Part shown: positions 16,105-24,030 of the stretch, one piece after another
How positions within the stretch are numbered: position 1 is the first letter of the stretch
Layout: the number at the start of each line of letters is the position of its first letter
Assembly (NCBI GenBank): GCA_050258815.1
Contig: JBLMZM010000260.1
Span: 1 to 32,883, forward strand
DNA from: JAAXKN01 sp050258815
Lineage (GTDB): Bacteria > Bacteroidota > Ignavibacteria > Ignavibacteriales > SURF-24
Reading direction: 5' to 3'
Length of the DNA stretch: 32,883 nt
Notes under the pieces: model-generated
Told to the model about the DNA's origin: nothing
What the model saw: only the letters and a program-made list of their open reading frames with translations
Databases searched by the model: none
Made by a program: the position numbers and the translations under genes

Positions 16105-17571
16105 ATGAAAACAAATAAAGTTATAGGTGAAGGTTTAACTTTTGATGATATATTATTAATTCCGGCAAAATCTGCGGTTCTGCCGAGGGAAGTGGATATT
16201 GCCTCAAAACTTACCCCGGAAATAACATTGAATATACCATTCCTGTCGGCAGCCATGGATACGGTTACTGAATCTAAAATGGCAATTGCAATGGCCGTCC
16301 AGGGCGGCATAGGCATTATACATAAAAACATGTCAATTGAAAGACAGGCCGAGGAAGTCGACCTGGTAAAAAGATCTGAAAGCGGAATGATACTTCATCC
16401 TATTACGCTGGACTCCGATAAAACTGTTGAAGATGCGCTTCTGCTGATGAATAAATATCATATCTCGGGAATTCCAATCATTGATCACGCCGGAAAACTT
16501 ATAGGCATTTTAACCAACAGGGATCTCAGGTTTGAGCCGAACATTAATCTGAAGGTTAAAGATGTAATGACCTATGAGAACCTGATAACTGCCCCCGAGG
16601 GAACGGACCTGGGTAAAGCCGAAAAGATACTTCAGTCGCATAAAATTGAAAAACTGCCTATTGTTGACAAAAACGGCCTGCTGAAAGGGCTCATAACTTT
16701 CAAGGATATACAGAAGAAAAAGAAGTTTCCTCTTGCATGCAAAGATGAACATGGAAGGCTCAGGGTAGGCGCTGGTGTTGGTGTTACAGCAGATACAATT
16801 GAAAGGGCAGAAGCACTCCTTAATGCAGGAGCAGACGTGATTGTTGTGGATACTGCACACGGGCATTCACAGGGTGTCATGAAAACAATCAGGGAAATGA
16901 GGAAAAAATTCAAATATGCTCAGCTCATCGCTGGTAACATTATATCTGGTGAAGCTGCACTTGACCTCATTGACGCTGGTGTCAATGCAGTAAAGGTTGG
17001 AATCGGTGCCGGTTCAATCTGTACAACACGTGTTATTGCCGGTGTAGGCGTACCCCAGATATCTGCTGTTATGAATGTTTATGAGGCCACAAAGGGCAAG
17101 GGTATTCCAATCATCGCCGATGGAGGCATCAAACAGACGGGCGACGTGCCAAAAGCAATTGCAGCAGGCGCCGATACTGTGATGATAGGCGGCATGTTTG
17201 CGGGTGTTGAAGAAACTCCGGGTGAAATGGTGCTTTTTGAAGGCAGAAGTTTTAAGGTATACAGAGGAATGGGTTCGCTGAGTTCAATGAAAAGAGGAAG
17301 CAGCGACCGCTATTTCCAGGACATTGAAGACGATATTAAAAAACTGGTTCCGGAAGGTGTCGAGGGCAGGGTTCCTTTCAAGGGTCCCTTATCCGAAACA
17401 ATCTATCAGTTCATAGGGGGATTAAGAGCTGCCATGGGTTACTGCGGTACCAGAAATATTACGGAACTGAAGGACAAGGCGCAGTTTACTAAAATGTCAA
17501 TTGCCGGGTTGAGAGAAAGCCATCCCCACGATGTTATTATTACAGATGAAGCTCCGAATTATCATTCATAA
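16105..17571 (+). CDS. guaB: IMP dehydrogenase
   Basis: 488 residues from ATG 16105, with GAGGA 5 nt upstream. An earlier in-frame start at 16060 would run through the terminator-like hairpin and add a non-family tail. The protein is a TIM barrel interrupted by two CBS domains at about 95-205. The catalytic loop is GAGSICTTR with Cys306; most bacterial enzymes have GPGSICTTR, so Pro is replaced by Ala here. Substrate-binding DGGIKQTGD, GGMFAGVEETPGE and the SSDRYFQ flap region are present. The enzyme oxidises IMP to XMP with NAD, the first committed step to GMP. It is flanked by unrelated genes, and the hairpin in front may regulate it. Confidence 0.98.
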   Translation: MKTNKVIGEGLTFDDILLIPAKSAVLPREVDIASKLTPEITLNIPFLSAAMDTVTESKMAIAMAVQGGIGIIHKNMSIERQAEEVDLVKRSESGMILHPITLDSDKTVEDALLLMNKYHISGIPIIDHAGKLIGILTNRDLRFEPNINLKVKDVMTYENLITAPEGTDLGKAEKILQSHKIEKLPIVDKNGLLKGLITFKDIQKKKKFPLACKDEHGRLRVGAGVGVTADTIERAEALLNAGADVIVVDTAHGHSQGVMKTIREMRKKFKYAQLIAGNIISGEAALDLIDAGVNAVKVGIGAGSICTTRVIAGVGVPQISAVMNVYEATKGKGIPIIADGGIKQTGDVPKAIAAGADTVMIGGMFAGVEETPGEMVLFEGRSFKVYRGMGSLSSMKRGSSDRYFQDIEDDIKKLVPEGVEGRVPFKGPLSETIYQFIGGLRAAMGYCGTRNITELKDKAQFTKMSIAGLRESHPHDVIITDEAPNYHS

Positions 17572-17659
17572 AACGGGTTCTGAACCGGGGAGTATCAGAA
17601 AGGCTATGTGGATAATAAGAGGGAAGGTTTCAAGTTTTAGAATTTATATATAGGTAAAT

Positions 17660-18940
17660 ATGTTCAAAGTACTCGTTATTGCTTATTATTTTCCTCCAAT
17701 GGGGTTGAGCGGAGTTCAAAGAACGCTCAAATTTGTTAAATACATGAAGAAGTATAACTGGGAGCCTACAGTTCTTACGACTGGCAAAACCGGCTATTTC
17801 GCACATGATCTGTCCTTAATGAAGGAATGTGAGGATGCCGGAATAAGGATTGTAAGAACCGAGGGAATGGATCCTTATTCATTACTGGCAAAATACAAAA
17901 CAATTAAAATGCCTCCCGAATACATCAGAAAATTTCTTAGCAGGGTCAGTAAGACTTTCCTGATCCCCGACAACAAAGTTTTCTGGTCAAAGAAGGCTTA
18001 TTTCGTTGCAAAGGAACTGCTTGAAAAGGAAAAGTTCGATATTATCTTCGTTACGATTCCTCCTTTTTCGGCATTCACAATGGCTTCAAAGCTGAGCAAG
18101 GAATTTGATATCTCCTTGTTTGTGGATTACAGGGATCTGTGGACAGGCAATCAGTTCGAGTTCAACCTGACTCCGCTGCATAAGTACCTCCATAAAAAAA
18201 TGGAGTACAAGGCCCTGAAAATAGCCGATAAGGTCATCGCAGTGAACAGGAAGGTAAAGGAGAAGCTGCTCAATACTTTCAAGTTTCTTACCTTTGAGGA
18301 CGTTATTATTCTGCCGCATGGCTTTGATGAGGAGGATTTTACAAATGTTACTCCCATACCAAAGGAAAATACCAAGCTTCGTATCACCCATGCCGGAATT
18401 TTCTATGAGTATATTACACCCAGGTATTTCCTGAAAGCATTCAAGAAACTGTCAGAGGAAAGGCCCGATGTTGCAGAGAATATAGAATTGGTTTTTCTGG
18501 GCCACTTAAGAAAGGAAAACATCAGTCTTATTAATAAACTCGGACTGCAGCCTTATGTAAAGAACCTCGGTTATCTTGATCACAAGGAAACTATAAAAAG
18601 AATTATTTCGAGCGATGTATTGTGGATGATGGTAGGTAAGAAAGCCAATTCCGACTCGCATACTCCGGGTAAGCTGTTTGAATACTTCGGTACCAGAAAA
18701 CCGGTTATTGCCTGTCTGCCTGAAGGGGCTGCAAAAACAGCCGCACAGGAATACGGCGCGGCTTTTATTACCGAACCCGACAACATTGAGCAGATAAAGA
18801 ATACGCTGCTCGAGGTGCACAGGTTATATAAGGCGGGTAAACTGCCGCAGCCAAATGAGGATTTTATACATAAACACAGAAGGGAAGTTTTTACAGAACA
18901 ACTTACCAAGAGCTTTCAATTTTATCTCAGGGCAATATAA
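17660..18940 (+). CDS. Glycosyltransferase, GT4-like
   Basis: 426 residues without membrane segments. The N-terminus (VLVIAYYFPPMGLSGVQRTLKF, 4-25) is typical of GT-B enzymes of the GT4 kind that act on envelope or exopolysaccharide precursors. The donor-binding part has the GT4 pattern TPGKLFEYFGTRKPVIA, in which Glu and Lys bind the nucleotide sugar, preceded by LGYLDHKETIKRI and DVLWMMVG. The middle contains FVDYRDLW and DKVIAVNRKVKEKL, also usual for the fold. Donor and acceptor are unknown. AGG lies a few bases before the ATG. The stop codon directly abuts the purD ATG, so both are likely translated from one transcript. No polysaccharide cluster surrounds it, so this is a solitary transferase. 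Confidence 0.87.
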   Translation: MFKVLVIAYYFPPMGLSGVQRTLKFVKYMKKYNWEPTVLTTGKTGYFAHDLSLMKECEDAGIRIVRTEGMDPYSLLAKYKTIKMPPEYIRKFLSRVSKTFLIPDNKVFWSKKAYFVAKELLEKEKFDIIFVTIPPFSAFTMASKLSKEFDISLFVDYRDLWTGNQFEFNLTPLHKYLHKKMEYKALKIADKVIAVNRKVKEKLLNTFKFLTFEDVIILPHGFDEEDFTNVTPIPKENTKLRITHAGIFYEYITPRYFLKAFKKLSEERPDVAENIELVFLGHLRKENISLINKLGLQPYVKNLGYLDHKETIKRIISSDVLWMMVGKKANSDSHTPGKLFEYFGTRKPVIACLPEGAAKTAAQEYGAAFITEPDNIEQIKNTLLEVHRLYKAGKLPQPNEDFIHKHRREVFTEQLTKSFQFYLRAI

Positions 18941-20221
18941 ATGAATGTAGTTGTAATCGGCTCCGGAGGCAGGGAACATGCCATATCATATAAAATAAAG
19001 GAAAGCACATTACTTGACCGGCTTTACATAATTCCGGGCAACCCCGGAACGGAAAAGCTGGGGGAGAATGTTGCGCTCAATCCATCAAACAATGAAGAGA
19101 TACTGAATTTTTGTAAGTTCAATGCCGTGGACCTGGTTATTGTGGGTCCGGAACAGCCACTGATGGATGGACTGGCAGATTATCTGCGCAGCAACGGTAT
19201 CCTGGTTTTTGGTCCCGATGCTAATGCCGCACTGATTGAAGGCGATAAGGCTTTTGCAAAAAACTTCATGCAGAAGTACAGGGTGCCGACGGCGGCATTT
19301 AAGGTTTTTGACAGACAGGAGTATAAGGAAGCCGTAGCATACCTGAATTCGGTTGAATGCCCCGTTGTTGTCAAGGCGAGCGGACTTGCTGCTGGCAAGG
19401 GTGTTCTGATATGCAACGACAAATCTGAAGCTTTGGAAGCCCTCAGGGAATGCTTTGAGGATAACTGCTTTGGGGAGGCCGGCAATAAGGTTGTAATTGA
19501 AGAGTTCATGACAGGTGAGGAAGCTTCCATATTTGCAATTACAGACGGCAGTAATTTTATCTGCCTTCCGGCAGCCCAGGATCATAAAAGAATAGGGGAT
19601 AATGATACCGGCAGGAATACCGGGGGAATGGGCGCATATGCACCTGCTCCGATCATTACTCCTCAGATTCAAAGTGAGGTGGATGAGAAAATACTTGCCC
19701 CCGTGCTTTCAGCCATGAAAACTGAAGGGAAAAAGTTTGTCGGATGTCTTTACTGCGGGCTCATGCTGACTAAAGAAGGTCCGAAAGTAGTGGAATTTAA
19801 CTGCAGGTTCGGTGATCCTGAAACACAGGCTGTACTGCCTTTACTGGAAGGGGATTTCCTCAAACTCCTTTATTCGGCAGCCGAAGGCGACCTGGACAAA
19901 GCCGCAGTCAGATATTCAGGCGGAGCGGCCGTGTGTGTTGTTGCAGCTTCGGGCGGTTATCCGGAAAATTATAAAAAGGGTTTTGAAATTACAGGACTTG
20001 ACCATGAGGAAGATGGGGTTATAGTCTTTCACGCCGGAACCAGGAAAGACGGGGAAAAGATAGTCAACAGCGGCGGCAGGGTGCTTGGCGTAACTGCCGT
20101 TACTTATAAAAATGACCTCAAAGCCTGCAAGGAAAATGCCTACAGGGCCCTTAAGCATATCAGCTTTGAAGGCATTTACTACAGAAATGATATTGCGGAT
20201 AAAGGCATAAAAAGGGCCTGA
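18941..20221 (+). CDS. purD: Phosphoribosylamine--glycine ligase (GAR synthetase)
   Basis: 426 residues, the normal length. The N-terminus NVVVIGSGGREHAISYK is the PurD signature. ATP-grasp features follow: VVKASGLAAGKGV, VVIEEFMTGEEAS, GRNTGGMGAYAPAP, and VVEFNCRFGDPETQAVLPLL with the metal-binding residues. It joins glycine to phosphoribosylamine in the second step of de novo purine synthesis. It starts with no gap after the glycosyltransferase stop, so it depends on that gene's transcript. A terminator at 20279-20328 closes the unit. purC and guaB lie 9 kb and 1.4 kb upstream in separate units. Confidence 0.98.
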   Translation: MNVVVIGSGGREHAISYKIKESTLLDRLYIIPGNPGTEKLGENVALNPSNNEEILNFCKFNAVDLVIVGPEQPLMDGLADYLRSNGILVFGPDANAALIEGDKAFAKNFMQKYRVPTAAFKVFDRQEYKEAVAYLNSVECPVVVKASGLAAGKGVLICNDKSEALEALRECFEDNCFGEAGNKVVIEEFMTGEEASIFAITDGSNFICLPAAQDHKRIGDNDTGRNTGGMGAYAPAPIITPQIQSEVDEKILAPVLSAMKTEGKKFVGCLYCGLMLTKEGPKVVEFNCRFGDPETQAVLPLLEGDFLKLLYSAAEGDLDKAAVRYSGGAAVCVVAASGGYPENYKKGFEITGLDHEEDGVIVFHAGTRKDGEKIVNSGGRVLGVTAVTYKNDLKACKENAYRALKHISFEGIYYRNDIADKGIKRA

Positions 20222-20278
20222 TTGCTGAAGTAACTTTTAAAGCTTCCATATCAGACGCATAAGTGTAAGAATGAAAGA

Positions 20279-20328
20279 GGAGTCAGCCGGTATATTGACC
20301 TGATACCAGCCGGCTCCTGATTTTTTTT
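20279..20328 (+). terminator. Intrinsic terminator after purD
   Basis: A long stem (20279-20293 pairing with 20303-20317, 15 positions with two mismatches and a G-T pair) with a 9-nt loop is followed by T8 at 20321-20328. It ends the glycosyltransferase-purD transcript about 60 nt after the stop and faces the convergent gene ending at 20361. Confidence 0.85.
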
Positions 20329-20360
20329 ACAAAATTACTCTCTTTGAGTATCCATTGACA

Positions 20361-23039
20361 CTATTTTATCATCAACATCTTCTTTGCAGATAAGAAGCTG
20401 CCTGCTTTCAGCTGGTAAACATAAAACCCGCTTGCAAAACCTGAACCATTAAATTTAACCTCGTAACTGCCTGCCGGTTTCTCTTCATTTACCAGTATTG
20501 CTATCTCCCTCCCTAGTATATCAAAGACCTTTAGTTGCACCTTGCCAGTAACTGCCAGGGTATATTTTATAACCGTACCGGCATTAAACGGATTGGGATA
20601 GTTCTGCAACAGAGAATATGCCGCGGGAACGTTATTTTCTTCCCTGACATATACTGCGCTGCCCGGGAAGAAGTATTCCAGTGCGTTATCCAGGTGTGCA
20701 CCCCAGCTGCCCCAGCTGTGACCCTCATGCCATTCATTATACCTGTGGTTATAACCCTTTGCTGCAATGATCTTGCGGAAATTGTTTGTCAGGTCATAAA
20801 AACCCAGCAGATCATAAGTGCCTACATCAATGTAGAGCTTTGTCGATTTAGGATCTGTATTTTGGAATGATGAACGTGTTGAAGGCAGAATGGTGCCGGA
20901 GAATGAGGCTGCATTTCCAAACATTTGCGGGTAATAATTCTGGATAACTAATGCAATGTTCCCTCCATTTGAAATACCCGCTGTTGCACGGCACTGCGGG
21001 TTAATTCTTGTTCTGAAGTGCTTATCAACATATGGCATCAGCTCTGTGGTGATAAATTTTGCATATTGGTCCTGCAAATCACCAATATATTCCGGATCTC
21101 TCATGACCGGGGCAACAAAGACAGCAATTACGGGCTGAATACGAAGGTTATCAATCAGATAGTCCAGCGTATTTACAGCAAAGGCAAGATTTATCCATTC
21201 TATACCATCATGGAACAGAACAACCTTGAAACTGTCCTTCACATTAAGGGCATATCCAGGCGGAGTATAAATACTGATTCCTCTGATATTACCCAGAATC
21301 TTGCTCCCGAAGGTAGTGTCGAACAGGGCGCCGTGGGGAATTTCCTTAATATATTTCATCTCAGGAGCTTCAACATAAGCAGGCATTGACAATACCGAAT
21401 TTGAACCAAGACCTCCGGTCCACTTTTTAGGGTTCATGGGGTCCAGTATCCAGTTATTGCCGTCAATTACAAATTTATATTCCAGGCGTGCATCAGTTTC
21501 GAATACCTCCGAACTGTACCATAAATTAGTTTCTGAGAGTCTGCTCATTGGGTTCCCATCCTTGCTCCAGAAATTTGCATCTCCGGCCAGGCAAACGCCT
21601 GATGCATTACCACGGTACATAAACTGGCATATTGAATCCTGCTCTATAAATGGCATGGCTGGGTTTTTAGACAAAAAGCTGTCAATTATTGCAGGACGCT
21701 CCTGAGGCACAACTGAGATAACCCTGTTGACGAATTTTCTAAACTGGGAGCCGCACTCGAGTCCTGTTCCCAGCAGAGGAATGGTCAATGCGGGATACTG
21801 GGCATTATCTGTTGTTATTTTAACTATGCCATTTACTGATCCGCGATTTTTTGGCTGAAAGAAAACACCAAAACGAAGCGAGTCCGATGGTCCTATGGCT
21901 GCTGGAAATGCCGGCAGATCCGATAAGGAAAATGACTGTATATTGAGAGAAATAGAGCCGATGTTTATTGACTGGGGACTTTTGTTCCTGATTGTTACAT
22001 ATGCAGTATCGCTGGATAGTTCAGTAAGCGTGCTGTTAAAATGTATGCTTGCCGGAGACAATTCAATTGGCATTTCGGGATTGTATTCCCATATATCGAG
22101 ACCTCCCGTTGCCCAGTCCGGGGTTCCTCCAATGACATAGATCTTATTGTTGACGACTGCACCGGCAAAGTAGGCCAGTTTAACCGGCATGTCTGGCCTT
22201 TTTTCCCATGTATCAGTTACAGGATCATATACTTCAACAGTTGCTAAAGTGCCGGGACTTCCCTGGCTTCCGCCTATGGCGTAGATTTTATTATTGACCA
22301 GATAAGTATGAAAAGAAAAACGCGCTGTGGGCATATCTTTTTTCTTTAACCAGATATCTGTTTGAGGATTATAAGCATATACAGAGGAATTTACCGGTCC
22401 GTTAGGAGAAAGTGAACCGCCAAAAGTATATACCAGTCCGTTATAAACAGTAACCGCCATAACACCGCCAGTGACAGGTCTTTCTGTTTTCTCGGTCCAT
22501 TTATTCGTCCCCGGGTCATATTCCTGGCAATTCCGTTTCCCATAAGCGCCCCCCATTACGTATATTTTCCCATTAACAACTCCCGCCTGGATTTCAGCGT
22601 TTGACATGAGCATATCAGCTTTTTTTACCCATGTATCTGTAGCCGGATCATAGGCTTCCAATGCATCTCCCGGATTTCCTGGATAAGCGCCACCCATGGC
22701 ATAAATAGTATCATTTATAACGGCCGTAGCCAGAAATCCACGGGGCGTTGGCATCGGATTTTTAGTTGCCCATTTGTTTGAAACAGGATCGTATACTTCA
22801 TTTGCTGCAACATCCATATTACTGGGCGGACCGCTGGTTCCGCCTATAACATAGATCTTTCCTTCAATGACCTCTGCTGAAGAGGCTGCCCTTTGGGTAG
22901 GCAGCTGGGTCTTTTTTACCCAGGCTTCCGTTTGAGCCATGGCATTAAGAGATAACAATATTAGTGAAAATAACACTAATAAATTTCTGATGAAGTTCAT
23001 ATGCTTTCCCGATGAACGGGATTTAGTTACAATTACCAT
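20361..23039 (-). CDS. Secreted Kelch-propeller / esterase fusion with T9SS tail
   Basis: 892 residues. The start at 23039 is chosen for its strong AAAAGGAGG; an in-frame ATG at 23000 (residue 14) is an alternative. A signal peptide ends about MAQ36. Six Kelch repeats, marked by Gly-Gly pairs near 66, 116, 163, 207, 256 and 304 and by DP-x-T/N-x-W motifs, should form one beta-propeller. Residues about 327-427 look like an Ig-like ASPM/SPD-2/Hydin-type domain. Residues about 470-552 resemble the CBM48-like N-domain of enterochelin-type esterases. Residues about 570-795 are a PF00756-type alpha/beta-hydrolase esterase: Ser690 in AGISNGG, Asp738 or Asp743, and His774 in EGHSWGSW. The end is a T9SS domain (QNYPNPFNAGT, LGREIAILV, ASGFYVYQL, AKKMLMIK). 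It probably hydrolyses esters on the cell surface or outside the cell; the substrate is unknown. Confidence 0.9.
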   Translation of the reverse strand: MVIVTKSRSSGKHMNFIRNLLVLFSLILLSLNAMAQTEAWVKKTQLPTQRAASSAEVIEGKIYVIGGTSGPPSNMDVAANEVYDPVSNKWATKNPMPTPRGFLATAVINDTIYAMGGAYPGNPGDALEAYDPATDTWVKKADMLMSNAEIQAGVVNGKIYVMGGAYGKRNCQEYDPGTNKWTEKTERPVTGGVMAVTVYNGLVYTFGGSLSPNGPVNSSVYAYNPQTDIWLKKKDMPTARFSFHTYLVNNKIYAIGGSQGSPGTLATVEVYDPVTDTWEKRPDMPVKLAYFAGAVVNNKIYVIGGTPDWATGGLDIWEYNPEMPIELSPASIHFNSTLTELSSDTAYVTIRNKSPQSINIGSISLNIQSFSLSDLPAFPAAIGPSDSLRFGVFFQPKNRGSVNGIVKITTDNAQYPALTIPLLGTGLECGSQFRKFVNRVISVVPQERPAIIDSFLSKNPAMPFIEQDSICQFMYRGNASGVCLAGDANFWSKDGNPMSRLSETNLWYSSEVFETDARLEYKFVIDGNNWILDPMNPKKWTGGLGSNSVLSMPAYVEAPEMKYIKEIPHGALFDTTFGSKILGNIRGISIYTPPGYALNVKDSFKVVLFHDGIEWINLAFAVNTLDYLIDNLRIQPVIAVFVAPVMRDPEYIGDLQDQYAKFITTELMPYVDKHFRTRINPQCRATAGISNGGNIALVIQNYYPQMFGNAASFSGTILPSTRSSFQNTDPKSTKLYIDVGTYDLLGFYDLTNNFRKIIAAKGYNHRYNEWHEGHSWGSWGAHLDNALEYFFPGSAVYVREENNVPAAYSLLQNYPNPFNAGTVIKYTLAVTGKVQLKVFDILGREIAILVNEEKPAGSYEVKFNGSGFASGFYVYQLKAGSFLSAKKMLMIK

Positions 23040-23043
23040 ATTG

Positions 23044-23052
23044 CCTCCTTTT
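23044..23052 (-). promoter_or_regulatory. Strong Shine-Dalgarno site deciding the start at 23039
   Basis: On the minus strand AAAAGGAGG is followed by CAAT and the ATG at 23039. It is the best match to the anti-Shine-Dalgarno noted in this window. The downstream ATG at 23000 has only GGGAAAG, so the upstream start is favoured. Confidence 0.6.
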
Positions 23053-23084
23053 CAAAAGTGGTAAGTCTTTTAGTTGTCATTTGA

Positions 23085-23092
23085 CCCCCCCC
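23085..23092. repeat. C8/G8 homopolymer upstream of the Kelch/esterase gene
   Basis: Eight consecutive C (G on the coding strand of the Kelch/esterase gene) lie 46 nt before its start codon, where a promoter or leader would be. Such tracts can vary in length by slippage. No variation can be seen from one sequence. Confidence 0.4.
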
Positions 23093-24030
23093 ATAAAAAG
23101 ACCTGATCCTGAAAAGCACAGCCTGCATTTACTTACCGGCCGGGGACCAGGGGAATTATCTTAACATTTATCCATAGAACTCTCACCTGATAGAGCAGGG
23201 CCTTGTCATAATTGCTATGATTAACATTAGTCCTGATAACAAGAGACAATCGGAATAAGGGGGATAATGGTGAGGATATAAAATTTAATAATGGTATGAC
23301 GGAGAGGCTTAAGTATTTGAAAATTAATAAGATATACCATACAGCTAAAGCTGCAAGGGCAGAGTAAAATGCAACGGGCTGGTTATGGAAAAACAAACCA
23401 TGCATGCCGGACCTTCTGTTTTCCTGTTAAATATTCTGCCGGAAATTTCAATAACCAACGCTCTGAATTCCATGCGAAGTTATATTATTATTTTGCGGGG
23501 AATTAATAAATGGAATAAATATTCACTATGGTGAAGCATGTACAGCATCCGGGCAGAATCAATAAAGTGATAATTATCAGAGCGTTGTGATATGGGCCGT
23601 AATGAATTTCAGCAGTATACAGCCTCCAAATACTAACCATAAACAGCCTCACAAAACTGCGGCTGAACGACATTGGTAAATGAGTTATACAGTTAATGAT
23701 CACTGAATATGATACTGCCTTTTGCAGTGACTGGTTAGAATATGAGTTAATCCTGATAGTATAAACAAATAAGGGGGACGCAGGCACTAAACAGATTAAT
23801 AGAAAAGAAGATAGCGCAAATAAATAATGTATGGCCTTATATGAAGGCGGTAACTATAAAAAATAAAAGGAAATAGGAGATAGTTGAAGCCTGTCTGTGC
23901 CCTGAAATAATAACCTTTGTTAAATAATTAATAGAAATTTATTAGGATTCTCGTTAAGTTTTGAATGCATTCCAAAGGCAACTGCCAGGCTGAATGTGCA
24001 CAATGTAAAACAGTAAAATGAGCATTTCTG
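23093..24030. other. 0.94-kb stretch without a credible gene
   Basis: AT-rich sequence between two divergently transcribed surface-protein genes. Frames of about 90 codons exist on the minus strand (23133-23405 and 23503-23787). They lack ribosome sites and have compositions unlike real proteins here. I found no tRNA, no clear hairpin terminator, no long repeat and no recognisable remnant of a known gene. A near-consensus promoter box, AACCTTTG, lies at 23912-23919, about 110 nt before the next gene. The stretch may be regulatory, a non-coding RNA locus, or a decayed gene; the sequence alone does not decide. Confidence 0.5.

Noticed and set aside
17574..17590. Palindrome GGTTC-T-GAACC after guaB as a terminator
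   Set aside because: The usable stem is only about four base pairs and no T run follows.
23150..23230. tRNA-like fragment (TAGAGCAGGGCC)
   Set aside because: No cloverleaf, T-arm or acceptor stem could be built around it.
23133..23787. Two minus-strand frames of 90 and 94 codons as genes
   Set aside because: No ribosome sites and compositions typical of translated AT-rich non-coding DNA.
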